Part shown: positions 1-5,966 of the stretch, piece after piece
Layout: every line of letters starts with the position of its first letter
How positions within the stretch are numbered: the stretch's first letter is position 1
NCBI GenBank assembly: GCA_019689515.1
Contig: JADGHI010000257.1
Coordinates: forward strand, 1 to 5,966
From: Acetobacteraceae bacterium
Lineage (GTDB): Bacteria > Pseudomonadota > Alphaproteobacteria > Acetobacterales > Acetobacteraceae
Reading direction: 5' to 3'
DNA: 5,966 nt
Notes under the pieces: model-generated
Told to the model about the DNA's origin: nothing
The model's input: only the letters and a program-made list of their open reading frames with translations
Databases searched by the model: none
Program-made: the position numbers and the translations under genes

Positions 1-1
1 C

Positions 2-148
2 GGCGGCCAGATGGCGCTCGCCCTCGCTTGGCTGGTCTCGCTGGCGCTGGTGGTGGGCGGGCTGGCGGCGCTCTGGATCTGGCGTGCGGAGGTGAGCACG
101 CTCTGGCCGCCGGCCGCGCGCCTGTTCGCCTGGCTGGGCGGCGTCTGA
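2..148 (+). CDS. C-terminal end of a one-TM membrane protein, probably MJ0042-type zinc-ribbon protein (partial)
   Basis: The open frame enters from the left edge and ends at TGA 146-148, leaving 48 visible residues. Visible residues 4-27 form a hydrophobic membrane segment rich in Leu, Ala, Val and Gly and ending in Trp-Ile-Trp. It is followed by the short tail WRAEVSTLWPPAARLFAWLG. A single late TM helix followed by a 'W/Y-RAEV...WPP-ARLY' tail is, from memory, the usual C-terminus of alphaproteobacterial proteins that start with an MJ0042 zinc ribbon and have a proline-rich linker. The N-terminal cysteines that would prove this lie outside the window. These proteins are commonly encoded beside the TIGR02302 gene and ftsE, which fits the convergent neighbour at 189-2912. 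ATG 11-13 is in frame but is probably internal, because it begins the TM helix. The function of the family is not established. The reading frame is well supported; the family name is an inference. Confidence 0.65.
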   Translation, partial: GGQMALALAWLVSLALVVGGLAALWIWRAEVSTLWPPAARLFAWLGGV

Positions 149-159
149 CGCTCCGCCGC
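138..159 (+). terminator. weak candidate hairpin between convergent genes
   Basis: A six-pair GC stem can form between GCGGCG at 138-143 and CGCCGC at 154-159, with a 10-nt loop that contains the stop codon of the upstream plus-strand gene. It is followed by the pyrimidine-rich stretch TTGCCTTTCTCC, but there is no true T-run. In DNA this GC-rich, such a stem can easily arise by chance. Some termination signal is expected in the 40-bp gap between two convergent genes, and this is the only structure seen there. Confidence 0.2.
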
Positions 160-188
160 TTGCCTTTCTCCGCCCGCCCGCGCCCCGC

Positions 189-2912
189 TCAGAACTGCTT
201 CAGCAGGCGGTCGATGTAGTCCAGTTCGCTCGGCGGGCGCTCCTTCTGCGCCCCGCGGCGGCGCAGCTCGTCCTGGAGGCGCCGGGCGCGCAGCAACTCG
301 GCCTCGTCCGGGACACGAGTGTCGGAGCCATCGTCGAGGCCGCTCGGCCCCTCGCGGGTGCGCCGGCCGAGCGGATCGCGGCCCGGCCCCTGCTGCTGCG
401 CCTGGTCCCGGCCCTCGCCGCCGGGCTGCATGTCCCCGGCCTGGTCCTGCGGGTCGCCGTCCTCCTCGCCGTCCATCGCCATGCCGAACTGGCGCTGGAG
501 CTGCTGCGCCATCTGCCGGCCGCCCTCCTGCAGCTCGCGGATCGCCTGCCGCTGGTGGGGGCGCGGGTCGCGGCCGCTGCGCAGCGCCTCGTCGGCCTCG
601 CGCATCGCCTGGTCGGCGCGGCCGAGGCTTTCGGGCACCTCGCCGGTGAGGTCGCCGAACTGCTGCATCAGCTCGCCCAGGGCGCGGCGCAGCGCGCGCT
701 GGGTGCGGGCGTCGCGCTGCGCCTCGGCCCGGTCCTCCGGCGACTGATCCCGGCGGCCCTGCTGTTGCTGCGGCTGCTGCTGCGGCTGCCGCTGGAAGGG
801 GGAAGGCGGCGCGAACGGGCTGCGCGCGAAGGGGTTGTTGCGGCGCTCCTGGGCGCGGCGCTGGTCCTCCTGGCCGAAGCGCTGCTCGCTGCGGTCGAGC
901 ATCTCGCCCTCGCGCCGCACCATGTCCTGGATCGCGCCCATCTGCTGCTGGCCGCGCTGGCGCTGGCGCTGGCGGTTCGGGTCCTGCTGGCGGGCGACGC
1001 GGCCCTCCTCCAGCGCGCGCAGCATCTCCTCCAGCTCGGCCAGCTCGCGCTCGACGTCCTCGGTGCGGCCCTCGCGTGCGGCCTCGCGCATGCGCTGGGT
1101 GCGGCGGTCCATGTCGCGCTGGTCCATCAGGCGCTGCTGTGGATCGAAGGGCAGTGCCTCGTTGTTCTCGCGCTGGAGCCGCTCGGCGAGCGCCTCGAGG
1201 TGACGGCGGATCGCGTCGCGCAGTTCCTGGATGCGGCGGTCGAGCTCGGCGCGGCGCTGCTGCTCGGCCTGGCGCTGCTCCTCGGTCTGCGGCTCGCCGC
1301 GCCGGGCCTGCTCCTCGGCCTCGCGGCGCTCGCGCTCGGCCTGCTCCAGCGCCTGGCGCAGCGCCTCGCGCGCCTGGGCGAGGGCACGCGCGGTGCGGTC
1401 GGTGCGGCCCTCCTCCAGCGCCAGCGCCACTTCCCAGAGGATCGCCTGCACCTCGTCCACCGCCTCCGGCCGGCGGTCGCGCATCAGGCGGTGGCGCGCG
1501 GCGCGCAGCGCGAGGAAGGTCGCGTCGTCGTCTTCGAAGCGCTCCGGCGCGGCGGTGATGCGGTCGAGCCCGTCGCGCGCCGCGACGCGCGCGGTGGGAT
1601 CGAGCGAGAGCCCCTTGCGCAGCGCGATCAGCTCGCGCGCGACGGGATGGTTGAAGCTGCGCTCCGGCAGGGTGGTGCCGGCGGTCTCGCTGACGCCCTC
1701 CTGCCCGGCGCCGTCGCGGGCGACGAGGCGGATCTCGACCTCCAGCCCCGCCCAGGGATGGGCGGAGAGGTCGGGCGAGACGGCGCCGCGCGCCTCCTTC
1801 ACGCTGGGCGAGGGCAGCGGCAGCTCGATCACATGCGGCGGCGCATCGGGGCGGGCGCGGAGGCGGATCTCGGCGCGCAGCCCGACCACGCCCCAGTCGT
1901 CCTCGGCCCGCCAGGGGATGCGCAGGCCGAGCCCGCGCTGGGCGCGCGCCGGCGGCTCTTGGAAGGCGACGCGGGGCGGCGCGTCGGCCTGCACCGCGAG
2001 CGACCAGGTGGCGAGCATCCGCCCGTCGCGATGGACGGCGAAGCTGCCGCCCGATTCGAGGATCGCCTCCGCGGCGAAGCTGCTGCGGCTGGAGTCGAGG
2101 GCGCGGAAAGGCTCGCCCCCCGTGCCGGCGGAGCGGACCAGCTCGGGCACGCCGCCGCCGGCGGGACCGCCGGAGAGCGCGATCTGGAGCTTGCTTCCGG
2201 CGGGCACCGTCGCCGCGCCGCCGGCCGGATCGAGGAAGACCGGCGGGGCGCCGGTGTAGCCCGGCGGGGTGATCCAGGCCTCCAGCCGCATCGCCGGCGG
2301 CGCGGTCACCGGGCCGCTGAGATGGGGAATGAGGGCGCGGCGCAGCCGCTCGGGCGCCTCGGAGCCGGCGATGGTGAAGGCGGCGATCAGGGAGAGCAGC
2401 AGCGCGGCGCGCAGGGCGTGCGGATCGCGTGCGGCGAGGCCGGGGCGCGGCGGGCCGATCCGCAGCGTGCGCAGCGCGGCGGCGGCGCGCGCCTGGTGCG
2501 CCCGCCACAGGGCGAGGCTCGCCGGGTCGCTGTCGCCCGTTGCGGGCCGGTCGGCGAGGGCGGCGAGCGGGCGGTGCTGCAGGCCGGACTGGCGCTCCAG
2601 CCGCCGTTCCGCCTGCGCCGGGTCAGGGGCGCGGAAGCCGGCGAAGCCGCGCCAGGCGGCCCAGCCGAACGCGGCGAGGAACAGCAGCAGCAGCGCGAGA
2701 TGCCAACCTCCCGGCAGCATCGGCGGCAGCCCGGCGAGGGCGATCGCGATCCCGACGCCGAGCACGCCGAGCGGCGGCCAGAGGGCGGGCCAGAGCGCCT
2801 CCCACCACAGCACCGCGAGCGCCAGGCGGCGGCGGCGTTCAAGTCGCCGCTGGAGGCGAGCCGCCTCGCGCTCCGGCAAGCTGCGGGGGGGCGCGGCGGT
2901 GCCGTTCGTCAC
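189..2912 (-). CDS. TIGR02302/DUF4175 family membrane protein (uncharacterised)
   Basis: This 907-aa protein matches the overall plan of the TIGR02302 (DUF4175) family, whose biochemical role is unknown. A basic N-terminus is followed by hydrophobic segments at about residues 31-61, 71-90 and 167-183. A probably extracytoplasmic beta-rich region follows at about 205-415, with proline motifs such as ITPPGYTG (214-221) and a conserved-looking EDDWGV (337-342). From about 420 on it is helical and highly charged, with likely coiled coil at 500-640, a Gln-rich linker at 701-719, an acidic stretch at 814-822, the motif RDPLGR (845-850) and the C-terminal DYIDRLL. The start is GTG at 2912, just 11 bp after the lysA stop; the RBS is weak (only a GGCGG-like run). 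An earlier start would overlap lysA. The tight spacing suggests co-transcription and perhaps translational coupling with lysA. Residues are intact throughout, with no frameshift. An envelope-related role is inferred from membrane anchoring and linkage to lysA. Confidence 0.92.
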   Translation of the reverse strand: MTNGTAAPPRSLPEREAARLQRRLERRRRLALAVLWWEALWPALWPPLGVLGVGIAIALAGLPPMLPGGWHLALLLLFLAAFGWAAWRGFAGFRAPDPAQAERRLERQSGLQHRPLAALADRPATGDSDPASLALWRAHQARAAAALRTLRIGPPRPGLAARDPHALRAALLLSLIAAFTIAGSEAPERLRRALIPHLSGPVTAPPAMRLEAWITPPGYTGAPPVFLDPAGGAATVPAGSKLQIALSGGPAGGGVPELVRSAGTGGEPFRALDSSRSSFAAEAILESGGSFAVHRDGRMLATWSLAVQADAPPRVAFQEPPARAQRGLGLRIPWRAEDDWGVVGLRAEIRLRARPDAPPHVIELPLPSPSVKEARGAVSPDLSAHPWAGLEVEIRLVARDGAGQEGVSETAGTTLPERSFNHPVARELIALRKGLSLDPTARVAARDGLDRITAAPERFEDDDATFLALRAARHRLMRDRRPEAVDEVQAILWEVALALEEGRTDRTARALAQAREALRQALEQAERERREAEEQARRGEPQTEEQRQAEQQRRAELDRRIQELRDAIRRHLEALAERLQRENNEALPFDPQQRLMDQRDMDRRTQRMREAAREGRTEDVERELAELEEMLRALEEGRVARQQDPNRQRQRQRGQQQMGAIQDMVRREGEMLDRSEQRFGQEDQRRAQERRNNPFARSPFAPPSPFQRQPQQQPQQQQGRRDQSPEDRAEAQRDARTQRALRRALGELMQQFGDLTGEVPESLGRADQAMREADEALRSGRDPRPHQRQAIRELQEGGRQMAQQLQRQFGMAMDGEEDGDPQDQAGDMQPGGEGRDQAQQQGPGRDPLGRRTREGPSGLDDGSDTRVPDEAELLRARRLQDELRRRGAQKERPPSELDYIDRLLKQF
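759..794 (-). repeat. low-complexity CAG/CAA-rich tract encoding a Gln/Pro-rich linker
   Basis: On the minus strand these bases encode residues 707-718 of the DUF4175 protein, which are nine Gln plus two Pro and one Arg, written with repeated CAG codons. It lies between the charged helical region and the C-terminal helical region and probably acts as a flexible linker. The repetition is imperfect (CAG interrupted by CCG, CGG and CAA), so it is a compositional tract rather than a clean microsatellite. Confidence 0.6.
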
Positions 2913-2923
2913 GACGGGGCCGC

Positions 2924-4282
2924 CTACGGCCCTGGCTCCGGCGTGGCGAGCCAGGCGGGCAGGCGCTGGCCGGCGAGCAGGGCGTCGTAGCCCTGGCGGT
3001 CACGCACCACGGCAAAGCGGGCGCCGTCCACCAGGACCTCGGCCGCCAGGGGTCGCGCGTTGTAGGTGCTGCTCATCGCCGCTCCATAGGCCCCGGCATC
3101 CAGGAACGCCACCAGCGCGCCGGGTTGCATGGCCGGCAGCGCGCGCCCGCGGGCGAAGGTGTCGCCGGTCTCGCAGACCGGGCCGACCACCTCGGCCGGG
3201 GAGAGCGGCGCCACCAGCGCCTCCGGGGCGACCGGCAGTATACCATGCCAGGCCTCATACATCGCAGGGCGCACGAGATCGTTCATCCCGGCGTCCACGA
3301 CCACGAAGCGGTGCGTCGCGCCGCGCTTCTCCCGCACGACGGAGGCGAGCAGCACGCCGGCCGGCCCGGCGATCCAGCGCCCGGGCTCCAGCATCACCGG
3401 CAGGCCGAGATCGCCGAGGCCGACCCGGATCGCGCCGGCGAGCGCCTCCGGCAGCGGTGCCGGCTCGTCGCGGTAGGGGATGCCGAGGCCGCCGCCGCAA
3501 TCCACCCGCGCGACGGGCAGGCCGGCGGCGCGCAGTTCCCGCACCAGGGCGCCGACCTTGGCGTAGGCGGTGCGGTAGGCGGCCATGCCGGCGGTGATCT
3601 GGCTGCCGATGTGCACCGCGACGCCGACCGGCTCGATCCCCGGCAGCGCGGCCATGCGGGCGTAAAGGGCGGGGGCGTCGCTGATTGCAACGCCGAACTT
3701 GTTCTCGCTGCGGCCGGTGGTGATCTTGGCGTGGGTGCGCGCGTCCACGTCCGGGTTGACGCGCAGCGCGACGCGCGCGGTGCGGCCGAGCCCGGCGGCA
3801 ATGGCCGAGATCGCCTCGACCTCCTCCGCGCTCTCGGCGTTGAGCTGGAGGATGTCCTCGGCCAGAGCGAGGCGGATCTCGCGTTCCGTCTTGCCGACGC
3901 CGGAGAAGACGATAGCGGAGGCCGGAATGCCGGCGGCGCGCGCGGCGCGGAGCTCGCCCTCGCTCACCACATCGGCCCCGGCGCCGGCGGCGGCGAGGAC
4001 GCGGAGCACGGCGAGGTTGGGATTCGCCTTGACGGCGAAATGGATCGTCGCGGCGGCGAGGCCCGCGTCGTCGAGGGCACGGCGCAGCGCGCCGAAGCGG
4101 CGGCGCAGCGTGCCGGCGGAATAGACCCAGGTCGGGGTGCCGACGGTCTCGGCGATGCGGGCGAACGGGACCTCCTCCATGACCAGCCCGTCGAAGGCGT
4201 GGCGGGTGAGGTGCGGACGCAGGGCGAGCAGCTCGGCGAAGCTCGGGTCCGGATCGGTCGGCGCAGGCAGGGGAGCGGTCAT
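2924..4282 (-). CDS. lysA: diaminopimelate decarboxylase
   Basis: LysA (EC 4.1.1.20) is a PLP enzyme that decarboxylates meso-2,6-diaminopimelate to L-lysine, the last step of the DAP pathway, in the cytoplasm. The 452-aa length is slightly longer than the usual 415-440. All expected fold-type III motifs are present: the Schiff-base lysine K85 in HFAVKANPN; VSEGEL (106-111); HIGSQI with H224; the phosphate-binding glycine loop CGGGLGIPY (262-270); EPGRWI (299-304); the active-site Cys/Glu in VCETGD (369-374); and DAGAYGAAMSSTYNARP (395-411) near the C-terminus, with Y399. The start is ATG 4282-4280, which gives the N-terminal lead expected before the TIM-barrel (WVYSAGTLR at 52-60). No clear Shine-Dalgarno lies upstream. 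The DUF4175 gene follows after 11 bp, so the two probably form an operon. No truncation or missing key residue is visible. Confidence 0.98.
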   Translation of the reverse strand: MTAPLPAPTDPDPSFAELLALRPHLTRHAFDGLVMEEVPFARIAETVGTPTWVYSAGTLRRRFGALRRALDDAGLAAATIHFAVKANPNLAVLRVLAAAGAGADVVSEGELRAARAAGIPASAIVFSGVGKTEREIRLALAEDILQLNAESAEEVEAISAIAAGLGRTARVALRVNPDVDARTHAKITTGRSENKFGVAISDAPALYARMAALPGIEPVGVAVHIGSQITAGMAAYRTAYAKVGALVRELRAAGLPVARVDCGGGLGIPYRDEPAPLPEALAGAIRVGLGDLGLPVMLEPGRWIAGPAGVLLASVVREKRGATHRFVVVDAGMNDLVRPAMYEAWHGILPVAPEALVAPLSPAEVVGPVCETGDTFARGRALPAMQPGALVAFLDAGAYGAAMSSTYNARPLAAEVLVDGARFAVVRDRQGYDALLAGQRLPAWLATPEPGP

Positions 4283-4818
4283 GAGACCCGCATCTTGAGC
4301 CCGCGGGGGGAGGACACAAGCGGGAGCGAGCGCGGTGGGGCAATGCGAGGAACGCCGGGCGGCGCCTCAGTCCGGCTCTCGCCGGTTCCGGCCGTATCCT
4401 GCCGCCCGCTCCGGTCGAAGCGCGGGACCGCCTCCGGCGCCTCGGCATCGGCGCGACGGGCCTGCGCCAGTTACAGGAGGATGTCGCACAGCCTCGCGTC
4501 GGTCGGCTCTTCGTGGAGCCGCAGCAGGAGGGCCGGGCGGCGCCTGAACCGGGCGGTTCGTCCCGTCACGCGAGCATCTCCGGCCAGCGCGGGCGAGGGC
4601 AAGGCGCATAGCGCTGCGACGCTCGGCATCACGAACTGTCGAACCTGGATCGCTCGCGGCCCGGCGGCGTGGCCTCCGGTGGCCTCGGCGCGGCCGATGC
4701 GCGGATGCGCGGGCTGCACCCGTGCCCTTCTCACGCCCGCTCCTGCAGCTTATTCGTGCTTGCGCCTGCCACCGGCGACGCCTCACCTTGCGGCGAAGGG
4801 ACGGAGGAGGGCGCGCCC
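4283..4818. other. 536-bp divergent intergenic region without a supported gene
   Basis: This gap separates lysA (leaving to the left) from the hydrolase-cyclase gene (leaving to the right), so the promoters of both should be here. I could not pick out a convincing -35/-10 pair on either strand. Several frames stay open because of the high GC content. The plus-strand frame from 4285 to the TAG at 4609-4611 reads protein-like in part (around 4414-4536) but has no ATG and no SD before its most protein-like part. Minus-strand frames, for example 4471-4734, are arginine- and alanine-rich and unlike known families. No tRNA, rRNA, direct repeat array or insertion-sequence ends are apparent. A short inverted repeat, GCCGG-tt-CCGGC, lies at 4381-4392. 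The region may contain a decayed gene, but this is not demonstrable by eye. Confidence 0.6.
4803..4810 (+). promoter_or_regulatory. strong Shine-Dalgarno sequence for the hydrolase-cyclase gene
   Basis: GGAGGAGG lies 8 bases before ATG 4819. It is the clearest ribosome binding site in the window and decides the start: an in-frame GTG at 4756, which would add 21 residues, has no comparable site. By contrast, lysA and the DUF4175 gene have weak sites. Confidence 0.85.
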
Positions 4819-5966
4819 ATGCCTCGCCCGGAGACCCGCTACGCGCGCAGCGCGGACGGCGCGCACATCGCCTGGCAGGTCCATGGCGCCGGGCCGTTCG
4901 ACCTCGTCTTCGTCCACGGCTTCATCTCGAACCTGGAACTGCACTGGGAGGAGCCGGGCCTCGCCCATTTCCTCTCGCGCCTCGGTGCCTTTGCGCGCGT
5001 GATCCAATTCGACAAGCGCGGCACCGGCCTCTCCGATCCGGTGGCGGAGCTGCCCTCGCTCGAGACGCGCATGGACGACGTGCGCGCGGTGATGGACGCC
5101 GCCGGGATGCAGCGCGCGGTCCTGCTCGGCGCTTCCGAGGGCGGGCCGATGTGCATGCTGTTCGCCGCCACCTTCCCGGAGCGCGTGCGCGCGCTCGTCC
5201 TCTACGGCGCATACGCCCATTTCCACTCCGCGGTGCTGTCCCCCGAGCGGCTGGAGGAATTCATCGCCCGGATCGACGCGGAATGGGGCAGCGGCGCCTC
5301 CCTGCGCTTCTTCTCGCCCGGCCGGCTGAACGACCCCGCCTACCGCGCCTGGTGGGCGCGCTTCGAGCGGCTCGGCGCCAGCCCCCGCGCCGCCATTGCG
5401 CTCGCGCGGATGAACGCGCTGATCGATGTGCGCCACGTGCTGCCGGCGATCCGTGTGCCGACCCTGGTGATCCACCGCGCGGACGATGTGCGCGTGAAGG
5501 TCGAGGCCGGCCGCGTGCTCGCCGCCGCGATCCCCGGTGCGCGCTACGTGGAGGTTCCCGGTACCGACCATCCGATCTGGACCGGCGACGTGGACCGCGT
5601 GATGGACGAGATCGAAGAGTTCCTGACCGGCGCGCGCCATCCTCCGCGCCCGGCGGAGCGCGTGCTCGCCACGGTGCTGGCCGCGGAGCTGGCCGATGCC
5701 GAGCGCGGCGCCGCGGCGGACCGCGAGGGCTGGGGCGAGCGCCTGGCGCAGTGGCGCGACGTGGCGGCGGCCGAGGTGGCGCGCTTCCGCGGCCGCCTGC
5801 TGGGTCCCGTGCGCGCGGCGGACGGCGCGTTGCTGGCCGCCTTCGACGGGCCGGCGCGCGCGGTGCGCTGCGCCGCGGCGCTGCGTTCGGCGGCGCCGGC
5901 GCTGCTGCTCGGACGGCCCCTGCGCGCCGGGCTCCATGCCGGCGAGGTGGCCGCGCCGGGTTCGGG
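4819..5966 (+). CDS. alpha/beta-hydrolase fused to a class III adenylate/guanylate cyclase-like domain (3' end outside window)
   Basis: The frame is open from ATG 4819 to the window edge (382 codons), preceded by GGAGGAGG. Residues 1-270 are an alpha/beta-hydrolase fold: RYARSADGAHIAWQV at the N-terminus, oxyanion-region VHGF (32-35), FDKRGTGLSDP (64-74), nucleophile elbow GASEGGP with S106, and the likely acid D223 and base H251 (GTDHPIW). This is the hydrolase type commonly fused to class III cyclases. Residues 281-382 follow the usual cyclase order: RVLATVL (281-287), a helical stretch ending in ARFRGR (321-326), AAFDGPARAVRCA (340-352), and RAGLHAGEV (369-377). The signature motifs between these are altered, however. 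The expected FTDIVGS is AAELADA (288-294) and the expected VKTTGDG is VRAADGA (331-337), so both metal-binding Asp positions appear changed. The substrate of the hydrolase is unknown and cyclase activity is doubtful. The gene diverges from lysA and stands apart from it. Confidence 0.9.
   Translation, partial: MPRPETRYARSADGAHIAWQVHGAGPFDLVFVHGFISNLELHWEEPGLAHFLSRLGAFARVIQFDKRGTGLSDPVAELPSLETRMDDVRAVMDAAGMQRAVLLGASEGGPMCMLFAATFPERVRALVLYGAYAHFHSAVLSPERLEEFIARIDAEWGSGASLRFFSPGRLNDPAYRAWWARFERLGASPRAAIALARMNALIDVRHVLPAIRVPTLVIHRADDVRVKVEAGRVLAAAIPGARYVEVPGTDHPIWTGDVDRVMDEIEEFLTGARHPPRPAERVLATVLAAELADAERGAAADREGWGERLAQWRDVAAAEVARFRGRLLGPVRAADGALLAAFDGPARAVRCAAALRSAAPALLLGRPLRAGLHAGEVAAPGS

Noticed and set aside
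28..219. 63-codon plus-strand frame at the left edge
   Set aside because: It overlaps the better frame 2-148, which shows a TM helix and a family-like C-terminus, and it runs into the 3' end of the convergent DUF4175 gene.
555..2990. 811-codon open frame on the plus strand, antisense to the DUF4175 gene
   Set aside because: Its composition is Ala/Leu/Arg/Gly-rich with no recognisable domain, and it mirrors the codons of the real gene. Long antisense frames are expected at this GC content because stop codons are rare.
4381..4400. Inverted repeat GCCGG-tt-CCGGC followed by a -10-like TATCCT
   Set aside because: No matching -35 lies at the right distance, and the repeat is short and typical of this base composition.
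3255..4448. 397-codon minus-strand frame overlapping lysA
   Set aside because: It is Arg-rich out-of-frame translation of lysA; all lysA motifs lie in the 2924-4282 frame.
4471..4734. 87-codon minus-strand frame in the intergenic gap, with a stretch resembling a signal peptide (around VAALCALPSPALAG)
   Set aside because: The hydrophobic stretch is internal and short, there is no ribosome site, and the rest is Arg/Pro-rich. I found no lipobox or known family, including the small lipoprotein often found before lysA.
2429..5002. 857-codon open frame on the plus strand spanning antisense lysA, the intergenic gap and the start of the hydrolase gene
   Set aside because: It crosses three unrelated regions, overlaps well-supported genes in other frames and has Arg/Ala-rich low-complexity sequence. 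It is a GC artefact.
4783..5937. 384-codon open frame on the minus strand antisense to the hydrolase-cyclase gene
   Set aside because: The plus-strand frame has clear hydrolase and cyclase landmarks and a strong Shine-Dalgarno. The antisense product is His/Arg/Gly-rich with no family features.
1..5966. CRISPR array, tRNA/rRNA genes, insertion sequences or a new defence system
   Set aside because: I saw no regularly spaced repeats, no tRNA-like cloverleaf, no transposase and no clustered unknown genes. The window is mostly housekeeping plus one signalling-type fusion gene.

Overview
The window is very GC-rich and tightly packed. It looks like the chromosome of an alphaproteobacterium, most likely Rhodospirillales/Acetobacteraceae (Roseomonas-like). 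That placement is inferred from three things: the base composition, a TIGR02302/DUF4175 gene (a family largely confined to Alphaproteobacteria) directly downstream of lysA, and a convergent neighbour that resembles the C-terminus of an alphaproteobacterial zinc-ribbon/one-TM protein. I could not search a database.

Layout: (1) 2-148, plus strand: the last 48 codons of a small membrane protein, probably the MJ0042-type zinc-ribbon protein. (2) 189-2912, minus strand: a 907-aa TIGR02302/DUF4175 membrane protein that converges on gene 1. (3) 2924-4282, minus strand: lysA, diaminopimelate decarboxylase, 11 bp upstream of gene 2 and most likely co-transcribed with it. (4) 4283-4818: a 536-bp divergent intergenic region with no gene I can support; it must carry the promoters for both directions. 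(5) 4819 to the window end, plus strand: the first 382 codons of an alpha/beta-hydrolase fused to a class III nucleotide-cyclase homology domain. It has a strong Shine-Dalgarno sequence and runs off the window.

How the genes relate: lysA makes L-lysine from meso-diaminopimelate, so it sits at the branch point between lysine and peptidoglycan precursor synthesis. The DUF4175 protein is an uncharacterised, membrane-anchored protein with a long charged, glutamine-rich, helical tail. Its tight linkage to lysA suggests an envelope role, but this is only inference. The hydrolase-cyclase gene is divergently oriented and looks functionally separate.

The most notable observation is that the cyclase half of gene 5 is recognisable but appears degenerate at both metal-binding aspartates and at the surrounding signature motifs. 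It may therefore be a pseudocyclase regulatory domain rather than an active enzyme. I see no convincing new multi-gene system, mobile element, CRISPR array or RNA gene.
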